This document shows, piece after piece, positions 9,627 to 22,905 of a DNA stretch of 64,000 bases. Position numbers and translations under genes: made by a program. Location: the NCBI RefSeq assembly GCF_051401765.1, contig NW_027480423.1:19592001-19656000 (forward strand). Reading direction: 5' to 3'. Below the pieces are notes generated by a model. That model was not told where the DNA came from and did not search any database. It was given only the letters and a program-made list of their open reading frames with translations. Source of the stretch: Calliopsis andreniformis. Its lineage: Eukaryota; Arthropoda; Insecta; Hymenoptera; Andrenidae. Position 1 is the first letter of the stretch; each line of letters opens with the position of its first letter.

Positions 9627-11618
9627 AAACGAATAATTGCAACCAGTGTGAAAGTAATGGTCATTTCTACGTTCCGAGCACCCTAGGCGTCACTCTAGGG
9701 CGTTGCTCCACCACATCTAATAGCTACGACCTTAGAAGTCAACGCCAGAGGCATAAAGTACAATACAAATACAACAGCGTTTTCATCGTATAAAACGAAT
9801 AATTGCAACCAGTGTGAAAGTTATGGTCATTTCTACATTCCGAGCAACCTAGGATTCACTCTAGGGCGTTGCTCCACCAGATCGAATAGTTAGGTCCTTA
9901 GAAGTATACGCCAGAAACATAAAATACGATATAAATACAACAGCGTCTCCATCGTATAAAACTAATAATTGCAATCAGTGTGAAAGTTATGGTCATTTCT
10001 ACATTTCGAGCAACCTAGGATTCACTCTAGGGTGTTGCTCCACCAGATCGAATAGTTAGGTCCTCACAAGTAAACGCCAGAAGCATAAAATACGATATAA
10101 ATACAACAGCGTTTCCATCGTATAAAACGAATAATTGCAATCAGTGTGAAAGTTATGGTCATTTCTACATTCCGAGCAACCTAGGATTCACTCTAGGGTG
10201 TTGCTCCACCAGATCGAATAGTTAGGTCCTTAGAAGTAAACGCCAGAAGCATAAAATACGATATAAATACAACAGCGTTTCCATCGTATAAAACGAATAA
10301 TTGCAACCAGTGTGAAAGTTATGGTCATTTCTACATTCCGAGCAACCTAGGATTCACTCTAGGGCGTTGCTCCACCAGATCGAATAGTTAGGTCCTTAGA
10401 AGCAAACGCCAGAAGCATAAAATACGATATAAATACAACAGCTTTTCCATCGTATAAAAGGAATAATTGCAAACAGTGTGAAAGTAATGGTCATTTCTAC
10501 GTTCCCGGCAAGCTAGGCTTCACCCTAGGCCGTTGTTTCACCAGATCGAATAGTTAGGGCCTAAGAAGTGAACGCCAGAAGCATAAAATGCGATAAAAAT
10601 ACAACAGTTTTTCCATCGTATAACAGGATTAATTGCAACCAGTTTGAAAGTGATGGTCATTTCTCCTTTCCGGGCAACCTAGGCTTCACTCTAGGGCGTT
10701 ACTCCACTAGATCGAATAGCTAGGGCCTTAGAAGTCAACGCCAGAAGCATAAAATACAATATAAATACAACAGTTTTTTCATCGGATAAAACGATTAATT
10801 GCAACCAGTATGAAACTGATGGTCATTTCTACTTTCCGAGCATCCTAGGCTTCACCCTAGGGCGTTGCTCCAACAGATTGAATAGTTAGGGCCTTAGAAG
10901 TCAACGCCCGAAGCATAAAATGCAATAAAAATACAACAGTGTTTCCATCGTATAAAACGAATAATTGCAACCAGGATGAAACTTATGGTCATTTCTACTT
11001 TCCGAGCAAGCTAGGCTTCACCCTAGTGCGTTGCTCCAAAAGATTGAATAGTTAGGACCTTAGAAGTTATCGCCCGAACCATAAAATGCAAAAAAAATAC
11101 AACAGTGTTTCCATCATATAACAGGAATAATTGCAACCAGTTTGAAAGTGATGGCCAATTCTACGTTCCGGGCAACCTAGGCTTCGCTCTAGGGCGTTGC
11201 TCCACCAGATCGAAAAGATAGTGCCTTAGAAGTCAACGCCAGAAGCATAAAATACGATATAAATACAACAGTTTTTCCATCGTAAGAAACAAGTAATTGC
11301 AACCAGTATGAAACTTATGGTCATTTCTACCTTCCGAGTAACCTAGGCTTCACCCTAGGTCGTAGCTCCAACGGATTGAATAGTTAGGGCCTTAGAAGTC
11401 TACGCCCGAACCATAAAATGCAAAAAAAATACAACAGTGTTTCCATCATATAACAGGAATAATTGCGACCAGTTTGAAAGTGATGGCCAATTCTACGTTC
11501 CGGGCAACCTAGGTTTCACTCCAGGGCGTTGCTCCACCAGGCCGAATAGTTACGGCCTAAGAAGTCAACGCCAGAAGCATAAAATACGATATAAATACAA
11601 CAGCTTTTCCATCGTATA
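9627..11618 (+). repeat. Second full 12-mer HOR unit A-L
   Basis: All twelve types in order, 1992 bp. It differs from the preceding unit by scattered substitutions, for example AAGCAAACGCC in E and CAGTTTGAAAG rather than CAGATTGAAAG in L. Confidence 0.94.
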
Positions 11619-13278
11619 AAACGAATAATTGCAACCAGTGTGAAAGTAATGGTCATTTCTACGTTCCGAGCACCCTAGGCGTCACTCTAGGGCGTTGCTC
11701 CACCACATCTAATAGCTACGACCTTAGAAGTCGACGCCAGAGGCATAAAGTACAATACAAATACAACAGCGTTTTCATCGTATAAAACGAATAATTGCAA
11801 CCAGTGTGAAAGTTATGGTCATTTCTACATTCCGAGCAACCTAGGATTCACTCTAGGGCGTTGCTCCACCAGATCGAATAGTTAGGTCCTCAGCAGTAAA
11901 CGCCAGAAGCATAAAATACGATATAAATACAACAGCTTTTCCATCGTATAAAACGAATAATTGCAACCAGTGTGAAAGTTATGGTCATTTCTACATTCCG
12001 AGCAACCTAGGATTCTCTCTGGGGCGTTGCTCCACCAGATCGAATAGTTAGGTCCTTAGAAGTAAACGCCAGAAGCATAAAATACGATATAAATACAACA
12101 GCGTTTCCATCGTATAAAAGGAATAATTGCAAACAGTGTGAAAGTAATGGTCATTTCTACGTTCCCGGCAAGCTAGGCTTCACCCTAGGCCGTTGTTTCA
12201 CCAGATCGAATAGTTAGGGCCTAAGAAGTGAACGCCAGAAGCATAAAATGCAATAAAAATACAACAGTTTTTCCATCGTATAACAGGATTAATTGCAACC
12301 AGTTTGAAAGTGATGGTCATTTCTCCTTTCCGGGCAACCTAGGCTTCACTCTAGGGCGTTGCTCCACCAGATCGAGTAGATAGTGCCTTAGAAGTCAACG
12401 CCAGAAGCATAAAATACAATATAAGTACAACAGTGTTTCCATCGTATACAACGAATAATTGCAACCAGGATGAAACTTATGGTCATTTCTACTTTCCGAG
12501 CAAGCTAGGCTTCACCCTAGGGCATTGCGCCAACAGATTGAATAGTTAGGGCCTTAGAAGTCAACGCCCGAAGCATAAAACGCAATAAAAATACAACAGT
12601 GATTCCATCGTATAAAACGAATAATTGCAACCAGGATGAAACTTATGGTCATTTCTACTTTCCGAGCAAGCTAGGCTTCACCCTAGTGCGTTGCTCCAAA
12701 AGATTGAATAGTTAGGACCTTAGAAGTGATCGCCCGAACCATAAAATGCAAAAAAAATACAACAGTGTTTCCATCATATAACAGGAATAATTGCAACCAG
12801 TTTGAAAGTGATGGCCAATTCTACGTTCCGGGCAACCTGGGCTTCGCTCTAGGGCGTTGCTTCACCAGATCGAAAAGGTAGTGCCTTAGAAGTCAACGCC
12901 TGAAGCATAAAATGCGATATAAATACAATAGTTTTTCCATCGTATGAAACAAATAATTGCAACCAGTATGAAACTTAGTGTCATTTCTACCTTCCGAGTA
13001 ACCTTGGCTTCACCCTAGGTCGTAGCTCCAACGGATTGAATAGTTAGGGCCTTAGTAGTCTACGCCCGAACCATAAAATGCAAAAAAAATACAACAGTGT
13101 TTCCATCATATAACAGGAATAATTGCGACCAGTTTGAAAGTGATGGCCAATTCTACGTTCCGGGCAACCTAGGTTTCACTCCAGGGCGTTGCTCCACCAG
13201 ACCGAATAGTTACGGCCCAAGAAGTCAACGCCAGAAGCATAAAATACGATATAAATACAACAGCTTTTCCATCGTATA
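11619..13278 (+). repeat. 10-mer HOR unit A-B'-E-F-G'-H'-I-J-K-L
   Basis: 1660 bp. B' joins a B body to a C/E-like 3' half (TCCTCAGCAG, CAGCTTTTCC). G' has a G head but the tail GAGTAGATAGTGCC and ATATAAGTACAAC. H' has the CCAGGATG head with GCGCCAACAG. C and D are missing. The divergent G' and H' also occur at 21080-22905 and after 52282, which links these units by descent. Confidence 0.87.
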
Positions 13279-15767
13279 AAACGAATAATTGCAACCAGTG
13301 TGAAAGTAATGGTCATTTCTACGTTCCGAGCACCCTAGGCGTCACTCTAGGGCGTTGCTCCACCACATCTAATAGCTACGACCTTAGAAGTCAACGCCAG
13401 AGGCATAAAGTACAATACAAATACAACAGCGTTTTCATCGTATAAAACGAATAATTGCAACCAGTGTGAAAGTTATGGTCATTCCTACATTCCGAGCAAC
13501 CTAGGATTCACTCTAGGGCGTTGCTCCACCAGATCGAATAGTTAGGTCCTTAGAAGTAAACGCCAGAAACATAAAATACGATATAAATACAACAGCGTCT
13601 CCATCGTATAAAACGAATAATTGCAATCAGTGTGAAAGTTATGGTCATTTCTACATTTCGAGCAACCTAGGATTCACTCTAGGGTGTTGCTCCACCAGAT
13701 CGAATAGTTAGGTCCTCAGAAGTAAACGCCAGAAGCATAAAATACGATATAAATACAACAGCGTTTCCATCGTATAAAACGAATAATTGCAACCAGTTTG
13801 AAAGTGATGGCCAATTCTACGTTCCGGGCAACCTAGGCCTCACTCTAGGGCGTTGTTCCACCAGTTCGAATAGCTAGTGCCTTAGAAGTCAACGCCAGCA
13901 GCATAAAATACAATATAAATACAACAGTTTTTCCATCGTATAAAACGAATAATTGCAACCAGTATGAAACTTATGGTCATTTCTACTTTCCGAGCTACCT
14001 AGGCTTCACCCTAGGGCGTTGCTCCAACAGATTGAATAGTTAGGACCTTAGAAGTCAACGCCCGAACCATAAAATGCAAAAAAAATACAACAGTGTGTCC
14101 ATCATATAACAGGAATAATTGCAACCAGTTTGAAAGTTATGGCCAATTCTACGTTCCGGGCATAATAGGCTTCTCTCTAGGGCGTTACTACACCAGATCG
14201 AAAAGATAGTGCCTTAGAAGTCAACGCAAGAAGCATAAAATACGATATAAATACAACAGTTTTTCCATCGTATAAAACGAATAATTGCAACCAGTATGAA
14301 ACTTATGGTCATTTCTACTTTCCGAGCAACCTAGGCTTCACCCTAGGGCGTTGCTCCAACAGATTGAGTAGTTAGGACCTTAGAAGTCAACGCCCGAACC
14401 ATAAAATGCAAAAAAAATACAACACTGTTTACATCATATAACAGGAATAATTGCAACCAGTTTGAAAGTGATGGCCAATTCTACGTTCCGGGCAACCTAG
14501 GCTTCTCTCTAGGGCGTTGCTCCACCAGATCGAATAGATAGTGCCTTAGAAGTCAACGCCAGAAGCATTAAATACAATATAAATACAACAGTTTTTCCAT
14601 CGTATAAAGCGAATAATTGCAACCAGTATGAAACTTATGGTCATTTCTACTTTCCGAGCAACCTAGGCTTCACCCTAGGGCCTTGCTCCAGCAGATTGAA
14701 TAGTTAGGGCCTTGGATGTCAACGCCCGAACCAAAAATGAAAAAAAAATACAACAGTGTTTCCATCATATATCAGGAATAATTGCAACCAGTTTGAAAGT
14801 GATGGCCAATTCTACGTTCCGGGCAACCTAGGCTTCACTCTAGGGCGTTACTCCACTAGATCGAATAGCTAGGGCCTTAGAAGTCAACGCCAGAAGCATA
14901 AAATACAATATAAATACAACAGTTTTTCCATCGGATAAAACGATTAATTGCAACCAGTATGAAACTGATGGCCATTTCTACTTTCCGAGCATCCTAGGCT
15001 TCACCCTAGGGCGTTGCTCCAACAGATTGAATAGTTAGGGCCTTAGAAGTCAACGCCCGAAGCATAAAATGCAATAAAAATACAACAGTGTTTCCATCGT
15101 ATAAAACGAATAATTGCAACCAGGATGAAACTTATGGTCATTTCTACTTTCCGAGCAAGCTAGGCTTCACCCTAGTGCGTTGCTCCAAAAGATTGAATAG
15201 TTAGGACCTTAGAAGTTATCGCACGAACCATAAAATGCAAAAAAAATACAACAGTGTTTCCATCATATAACAGGAATAATTGCAACCAGTTTGAAAGTGA
15301 TGGCCAATTCTACGTTCCGGGCAACCTAGGCTTCGCTCTAGGGCGTTGCTCCACCAGATCGAAAAGATAGTGCCTTAGAAGTCAACGCCAGAAGCATAAA
15401 ATGCGATATAAATACAACAGTTTTTCCATCGTAAGAAACAAATAATTGCAACCAGTATGAAACTTATGGTCATTTCTACCTTCCGAGTAACCTAGGCTTC
15501 ACCCTATGTCGTAGCTCCAACGGATTGAATAGTTAGGGCCTTAGAAGTCTACGCCCGAACCATAAAATGCAAAAAAAATACAACAGTGTTTCCATCATAT
15601 AACAGGAATAATTGCGACCAGATTGAAAGTGATGGCCAATTCTACGTTCCGGGCAACCTAGGTTTCACTCCAGGGCGTTGCTCCACCAGGCCGAATAGTT
15701 ACGGCCTAAGAAGTCAACGCCAGAAGCATAAAATACGATATAACTACAACAGCTTTTCCATCGTATA
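13279..15767 (+). repeat. 15-mer unit A-B-C-N-O-P-O/V-Q-R-W/G-H-I-J-K-L
   Basis: 2489 bp. After C the unit leaves canonical order for alpha/beta alternating types. N has GGCCTCACTCTAGGG and CCAGTTCGAATAG. O is a plain beta. P has GGGCATAATAGGCTTCTC. An O/V chimera is marked by AACACTGTTTAC. Q has GGCTTCTCTCTAGGG. R has GGGCCTTGCTCCAGCAG. It rejoins the canonical order through a W-headed G monomer at 14772. One base is lost in R around the run CCAAAAATGAAAAAAAA near 14733. Confidence 0.86.
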
Positions 15768-17261
15768 AAACGAGTAATTGCAACCAGTGTGAAAGTAATG
15801 GTCATTTCTACGTTCCGAGCACCCTAGGCGTCACTCTAGGGCGTTGCTCCACCACATCTAATAGCTACGACCTTAGAAGTCAACGCCAGAGGCATAAAGT
15901 ACAATACAAATACAACAGCGTTTTCATCGTATAAAACGAATAATTGCAACCAGTGTGAAAGTTATGGTCATTTCTACATTCCGAGCAACCTAGGATTCAC
16001 TCTAGGGCGTCGCTCCACCAGATCGAATAGTTAGGTCCTTAGAAGTATACGCCAGAAACATAAAATACGATATAAATACAACAGCGTCTCCATCGTATAA
16101 AACTAATAATTGCAATCAGTGTGAAAGTTATGGTCATTTCTACATTTCGAGCAACCTAGGATTCACTCTAGGGTGTTGCTCCACCAGATCGAATAGTTAG
16201 GTCCTCACAAGTAAACGCCAGAATCATAAAATACGATATAAATACAACAGCGTTTCCATCGTATAAAACGAATAATTGCATCCAGTGTGAAAGTTATGGT
16301 CATTTCTACATTCCGAGCAACCTAGGATTCACTCTAGGGCGTTGCTCCACCAGATCGAATAGTTAGGTCCTTAGATGTAAACGCCAGAAGCATAAAATAC
16401 GATATAAATACAACAGCTTTTCCATCGTATAAAAGGAATAATTGCAAACAGTGTGAAAGTAATGGTCATTTCTACGTTCCCGGCAAGCTAGGCTTCACCC
16501 TAGGCCGCTGTTTCACCAGATCGAATAGTTAGGGCCTAAGAAGTGAACGCCAGAAGCATAAAATGCAATAAAAATACAACAGTTTTTCCATCGTATAACA
16601 GGATTAATTGCAACCAGTTTGAAAGTGATGGTCATTTCTCCTTTCCGGGCAACCTAGGCTTCACTCTAGGGCGTTACTCCACTAGATCGAATAGCTAGGG
16701 CCTTAGAAGTCAACGCCAGAAGCATAAAATACAATATAAATACAACAGTTTTTCCATCGGATAAAACGATTAATTGCAACCAGTATGAAACTGATGGTCA
16801 TTTCTACTTTCCGAGCATCCTAGGCTTCACCCTAGGGCGTTGCTCCAACAGATTGAATAGTTAGGGCCTTAGAAGTCAACGCCCGAAGCATAAAATGCAA
16901 TAAAAATACAACAGTGTTTCCATCGTATAAAACGAATAATTGCAACCAGGATGAAACTTATGGTCATTTCTACTTTCCGAGCAAGCTAGGCTTCACCCTA
17001 GTGCGTTGCTCCAAAAGATTGAATAGTTAGGACCTTAGAAGTTATCGCCCGAACCATAAAATGCAAAAAAAATACAACAGTGTTTCCATCATATAACAGG
17101 AATAATTGCGACCAGATTGAAAGTGATGGCCAATTCTACGTTCCGGGCAACCTAGGTTTCACTCCAGGGCGTTGCTCCACCAGGCCGAATAGTTACGGCC
17201 TAAGAAGTCAACGCCAGAAGCATAAAATACGATATAAATACAACAGCTTTTCCATCGTATA
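15768..17261 (+). repeat. 9-mer HOR unit A-B-C-E-F-G-H-I-L
   Basis: 1494 bp. D, J and K are absent. I connects directly to L within the shared tail GTGTTTCCATCATAT and the ACAGG head. C carries AGAATCAT, so this unit belongs with the units at 2490 and 5809. Confidence 0.88.
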
Positions 17262-19087
17262 AAACGAATAATTGCAACCAGTGTGAAAGTAATGGTCATT
17301 TCTACGTTCCGAGCACCCTAGGCGTCACTCTAGGGCGTTGCTCCACCACATCTAATAGCTACGACCTTAGAAGTCAACGCCAGAGGCATAAAGTACAATA
17401 CAAATACAACAGCGTTTTCATCGTATAAAACGAATAATTGCAACCAGTGTGAAAGTTATGGTCATTTCTACATTCCGAGCAACCTAGGATTCACTCTAGG
17501 GCGTTGCTCCACCAGATCGAATAGTTAGGTCCTTAGAAGTCAACGCCAGAGGCATAAAGTACAATACAAATACAACAGCGTTTTCATCGTATAAAACGAA
17601 TAATTGCAACCAGTGTGAAAGTTATGGTCATTTCTACATTCCGAGCAACCTAGGATTCACTCTAGGGCGTTGCTCCACCAGATCGAATAGTTAGGTCCTT
17701 AGAAGTATACGCCAGAAACATAAAATACGATATAAATACAACAGCGTCTCCATCGTATAAAACTAATAATTGCAATCAGTGTGAAAGTTATGGTCATTTC
17801 TACATTTCGAGCAACCTAGGATTCACTCTAGGGTGTTGCTCCACCAGATCGAATAGTTAGGTCCTCACAAGTAAACGCCAGAAGCATAAAATACGATATA
17901 AATACAACAGCGTTTCCATCGTATAAAACGAATAATTGCAATCAGTGTGAAAGTTATGGTCATTTCTACATTCCGAGCAACCTAGGATTCACGCTAGGGT
18001 GTTGCTCCACCAGATCGAATAGTTAGGTCCTTAGAAGTAAACGCCAGAAGCATAAAATACGATATAAATACAACAGCGTTTCCATCGTATAAAACGAATA
18101 ATTGCAACCAGTGTGAAAGTTATGGTCATTTCTACATTCCGAGCCACCTAGGATTCACTCTAGGGCGTTGCTCCACCAGATCGAATAGTTAGGTCCTTAG
18201 AAGTAAACGCCAGAAGCATAAAATACGATATAAATACAACAGCTTTTCCATCGTATAAAAGGAATAATTGCAAACAGTGTGAAAGTAATGGTCATTTCTA
18301 CGTTCCCGGCAAGCTAGGCTTCACCCTCGGCCGTTGTTTCACCAGATCGAATAGTTAGGGCCTAAGAAGTGAACGCCAGAAGCATAAAATGCGATAAAAA
18401 TACAACAGTTTTTCCATCGTATAACAGGATTAATTGCAACCAGTTTGAAAGTGATGGTCATTTCTCCTTTCCGGGCAACCTAGGCTTCACTCTAGGGCGT
18501 TACTCCACTAGATCGAATAGCTAGGGCCTTAGAAGTCAACGCCAGAAGCATAAAATACAATATAAATACAACAGTTTTTCCATCGGATAAAACGATTAAT
18601 TGCAACCAGTATGAAACTGATGGTCATTTCTACTTTCCGAGCATCCTAGGCTTCACCCTAGGGCGTTGCTCCAACAGATTGAATAGTTAGGGCCTTAGAT
18701 GTCAACGCCCGAAGCATAAAATGCAATAAAAATACAACAGTGTTTCCATCGTATAAAACGAATAATTGCAACCAGGATGAAACTTATGGTCATTTCTACT
18801 TTCCGAGCAAGCTGGGCTTCACCCTAGGGCGTTGCTCCAACAGATTGAATCGTTAGGGCCTTAGAAGTCAACGCCCGAAGCATAAAATGCAAAAAAAATA
18901 CAACAGTGTTTCCATCATATAACAGGTATGATTGCAACTAGTTTGAAAGTAATGGCCAATTCTACGTTCCTGGCAACCTAGGCTTCACTCCAGGGCGTTG
19001 CTCCACCAGACCGAATAGTTAAAGCCTAAGAAGTCAACGCCAGAAGCATAAAATACGATATAAATACAACAGCTTTTCCATCGTATA
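17262..19087 (+). repeat. 11-mer unit A-B/A-B-C-D-E-F-G-H-S-T
   Basis: 1826 bp. A B body with an A tail (GAGGCATAAAGTACAATAC) at 17428-17593 is followed by another B, which amounts to a one-monomer duplication. The unit ends not in I-J-K-L but in S (GAATCGTTAGGGCC) and T (AGGTATGATTGCAACTAG, GTTCCTGGCAACC), an L-like type. Confidence 0.86.
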
Positions 19088-21079
19088 AAACGAATAATTG
19101 CAACCAGTGTGAAAGTAATGGTCATTTCTACGTTCCGAGCACCCTAGGCGTCACTCTAGGGCGTTGCTCCACCACATCTAATAGCTACGACCTTAGAAGT
19201 CAACGCCAGAGGCATAAAGTACAATACAAATACAACAGCGTTTTCATCGTATAAAACGAATAATTGCAACCAGTGTGAAAGTTATGGTCATTTCTACATT
19301 CCGAGCAACCTAGGAATCACTCTAGGGCGTTGCTCCACCAGATCGAATAGTTAGGTCCTTAGAAGTAAACGCCAGAAACATAAAATACGATATAAATACA
19401 ACAGCGTTTCCATCGTATAAAACGAATAATTGCAATCAGTGTGAAGGTTATGGTCATTTCTACATTCCGATCAACCTAGGATTCACTCTAGGGTGTTGCT
19501 CCACCAGATCGAATAGTTAGGTCCTTAGAAGTAAACGACAGAAGCATAAAATACGATATAAATACAACAGCGTTTCCGTCGTATAAAACTAATAATTGCA
19601 ATCAGTGTGAAAGTTATGGTCATTTCTACATTCCGAGCAACCTAGGATTCACTCCAGGGTGTTGCTCCACCAGATCGAATAGTTAGGTCCTTAGAAGTAA
19701 ACGCCAGAAGCATAAAATACGATATAAATACAACAGCGTTTCCATCGTATAAAACGAATAATTGCAACCAGTGTGAAAGTTATGGTCATTTCTACATTCC
19801 GAGCAACCTAGGATTCACTCTAGGGCGTTGCTCCACCAGATCGAATAGTTAGGTCCTTAGAAGTAAACGCCAGAAGCATAAAATACGATATAAATACAAC
19901 AGCTTTTCCATCGTATAAAAGGAATAATTGCAAAGAGTGTGAAAGTAATGGTCATTTCTACGTTCCCGGCAAGCTAGGCTTCACCCTAGGCCGTTGTTTC
20001 ACCAGATCGAATAGTTAGGGCCTAAGAAGTGAACGCCAGAAGCATAAAATGCGATAAAAATACAACAGTTTTTCCATCGTATAACAGGATTAATTGCAAC
20101 CAGTTTGAAAGTGATGGTCATTTCTCCTTTCCGGGCAACCTAGGCTTCACTCTAGGGCGTTACTCCACTAGATCGAATAGCTAGGGCCTTAGAAGTCAAC
20201 GCCAGAAGCATAAAATACAATATAAATACAACAGTTTTTCCATCGGATAAAACGATTAATTGCAACCAGTATGAAACTGATGGTCATTTCTACTTTCCGA
20301 GCATCCTAGGCTTCACCCTAGGGCGTTGCTCCAACAGATTGAATAGTTAGGGCCTTAGAAGTCAACGCCCGAAGCATAAAATGCAATAAAAATACAACAG
20401 GGTTTCCATCGTATAAAACGAATAATTGCAACCAGGATGAAACTTATGGTCATTTCTACTTTCCGAGCAAGCTAGGCTTCACCCTAGTGCGTTGCTCCAA
20501 AAGATTGAATAGTTAGGACCTTAGAAGTTATCGCCCGAACCATAAAATGCAAAAAAAATACAACAGTGTTTCCATCATATAACAGGAATAATTGCAACCA
20601 GTTTGAAAGTGATGGCCAATTCTACGTTCCGGGCAACCTAGGCTTCGCTCTAGGGCGTTGCTCCACCAGATCGAAAAGATAGTGCCTTAGAAGTCAACGC
20701 CAGAAGCATAAAATGCGATATAAATACAACAGTTTTTCCATCGTAAGAAACAAATAATTGCAACCAGTATGAAACTTATGGTCATTTCTACCTTCCGAGT
20801 AACCTAGGCTTCACCCTAGGTCGTAGCTCCAACGGATTGAATAGATAGGGCCTTAGAAGTCTACGCCCGAACCATAAAATGCAAAAAAAATACAACAGTG
20901 TTTCCATCATATAACAGGAATAATTGCGACCAGTTTGAAAGTGATGGCCAATTCTACGTTCCGGGCAACCTAGGTTTCACTACAGGGCGTTGCTCCACCA
21001 GGCCGAATAGTTACGGCCTAAGAAGTCAACGCCAGAAGCATAAAATACGACATAAATACAACAGCTTTTCCATCGTATA
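19088..21079 (+). repeat. 12-mer variant unit with two D-like monomers
   Basis: 1992 bp, order A-B-D'-D''-E-F-G-H-I-J-K-L. The C slot is taken by a D-like monomer at 19420 (GAAGGTTATGG, CCGATCAACC, AAACGACAG). The next D-like monomer has the ACTAATAATTGC head of C. Total length equals the prototype although composition differs. Confidence 0.86.
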
Positions 21080-22905
21080 AAACGAATAATTGCAACCAGT
21101 GTGAAAGTAATGGTCATTTCTACGTTTCGAGCACCCTAGGCGTCACTCTAGGGCGTTGCTCCACCACATCTAATAGCTACGACCTTAGAAGTCAACGCCA
21201 GAGGCATAAAGTACAATACAAATACAACAGCGTTTTCATCGTATAAAACGAATAATTGCAACCAGTGTGAAAGTTATGGTCATTTCTACATTCCGAGCAA
21301 CCTAGGATTCACTCTAGGGCGTTGCTCCACCAGATCGAATAGTTAGGTCCTTAGAAGTATACGCCAGAAACATAAAATACGATATAAATACAACAGCGTC
21401 TCCATCGTATAAAACTAATAATTGCAATCAGTGTGAAAGTTATGGTCATTTCTACATTTCGAGCAACCTAGGATTCACTCTAGGGTGTTGCTCCACCAGA
21501 TCGAATAGTTAGGTCCTCAGAAGTAAACGCCAGAAGCATAAAATACGATATAAATACAACAGCGTTTCCATCGTATAAAACGAATAATTGCAAGCAGTGT
21601 GAAAGTTATGGTCATTTCTACATTCCGAGCAACCTAGGATTCACTCTAGGGCGTTGCTCCACCAGATCGAATAGTGAGGTCCTTAGAAGTAAACGCCAGA
21701 AGCATAAAATACGATATAAATACAACAGCTTTTCCATCGTATAAAAGGAATAATTGCAAACAGTGTGAAAGTATTGGTCATTTCTACGTTCACGGCAAGA
21801 TAGGCTTCACCCTAGGCCGTTGTTTCACCAGATCGAATAGTTAGGGCCTAAGAAGTGAACGCCAGAAGCATAAAATGCAATAAAAATACAACAGTTTTTC
21901 CATCGTATAACAGGATTAATTGCAACCAGTTTGAAGGTGATGGCCAATTCTACCTTCCGGGCTACCTAGGCTTCACTCTAGGGCGTTGCTCCACCAGATC
22001 GAGTAGATAGTGCCTTAGAAGTCAACGCCAGAAGCATAAAATACAATATAAGTACAACAGTGTTTCCATCGTATAAAACGAATAATTGCAACCAGGATGA
22101 AACTTATGGTCATTTCTACTTTCCGAGCAAGCTAGGCTTCACCCTAGGGCGTTGCGCCAACAGATTGAATAGTTAGGGCCTTAGAAATCAACGCCCGAAG
22201 CATAAAATGCAATAAAAATACAACAGTGATTCCATCGTATAAAACGAATAATTGCAACCAGGATGAAACTTATGGTCATTTCTACTTTCCGAGCAAGCTA
22301 GGCTTCACCCTAGTGCGTTGCTCCAAAAGATTGAATAGTTAGGACCTTAGAAGTGATCGCCCGAACCATAAAATGCAAAAAAAATACAACAGTGTTTCCA
22401 TCATATAACAGGAATAATTGCAACCAGTTTGAAAGTGATGACAAATTCTACGTTCCGGGCAACCTGGCCTTCGCTCTAGGGCGTTGCTTCACCAGATCGA
22501 AAAGATAGTGCCTTAGAAGTCTACGCCAGAAGCATAAAATGCGATATAAATACAACAGTTTTTCCATCGTATGAAACAAATAATTGCAACCAGTATGAAA
22601 CTTAGGGTCATTTCTACCTTCCGAGTAACCTAGGCTTCACCCTAGGTCGTAGGTCCAACGGATTGAATAGTTAGGGCCTTAGTAGTCTACGCCCGAACCA
22701 TAAAATGCAAAAAAAATACAACAGTGTTTCCATCATATAACAGGAATAATTGCGACCAATTTGAAAGTGATGGCCAATTCTACGTTCCGGGCAACCTAGG
22801 TTTCACTCCAGGGCGTTGCTCCACCAGACCGAATAGTTACGGCCCAAGAAGTCAACGCCAGAAGCATAAAATACGATATAAATACAACAGCTTTTCCATC
22901 GTATA
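21080..22905 (+). repeat. 11-mer unit A-B-C-E-F-G'-H'-I-J-K-L
   Basis: 1826 bp. G' is the strongly diverged form (GAAGGTGATGG, CTACCTTCCGGGCTACC, GAGTAGATAG). H' has GTTGCGCCAACAG and its tail GTGATTCCATCG. This unit and the next repeat the arrangement at 11619-15767 at an offset of about 9.5-9.6 kb. Confidence 0.87.

Noticed and set aside
13777..13942. tRNA-like GTTCGAATAG in type N, with CCACCA nearby
   Set aside because: It resembles a T-loop/B box, but the final C of the B box is missing, there is no A box at the right distance, and no cloverleaf can be drawn.
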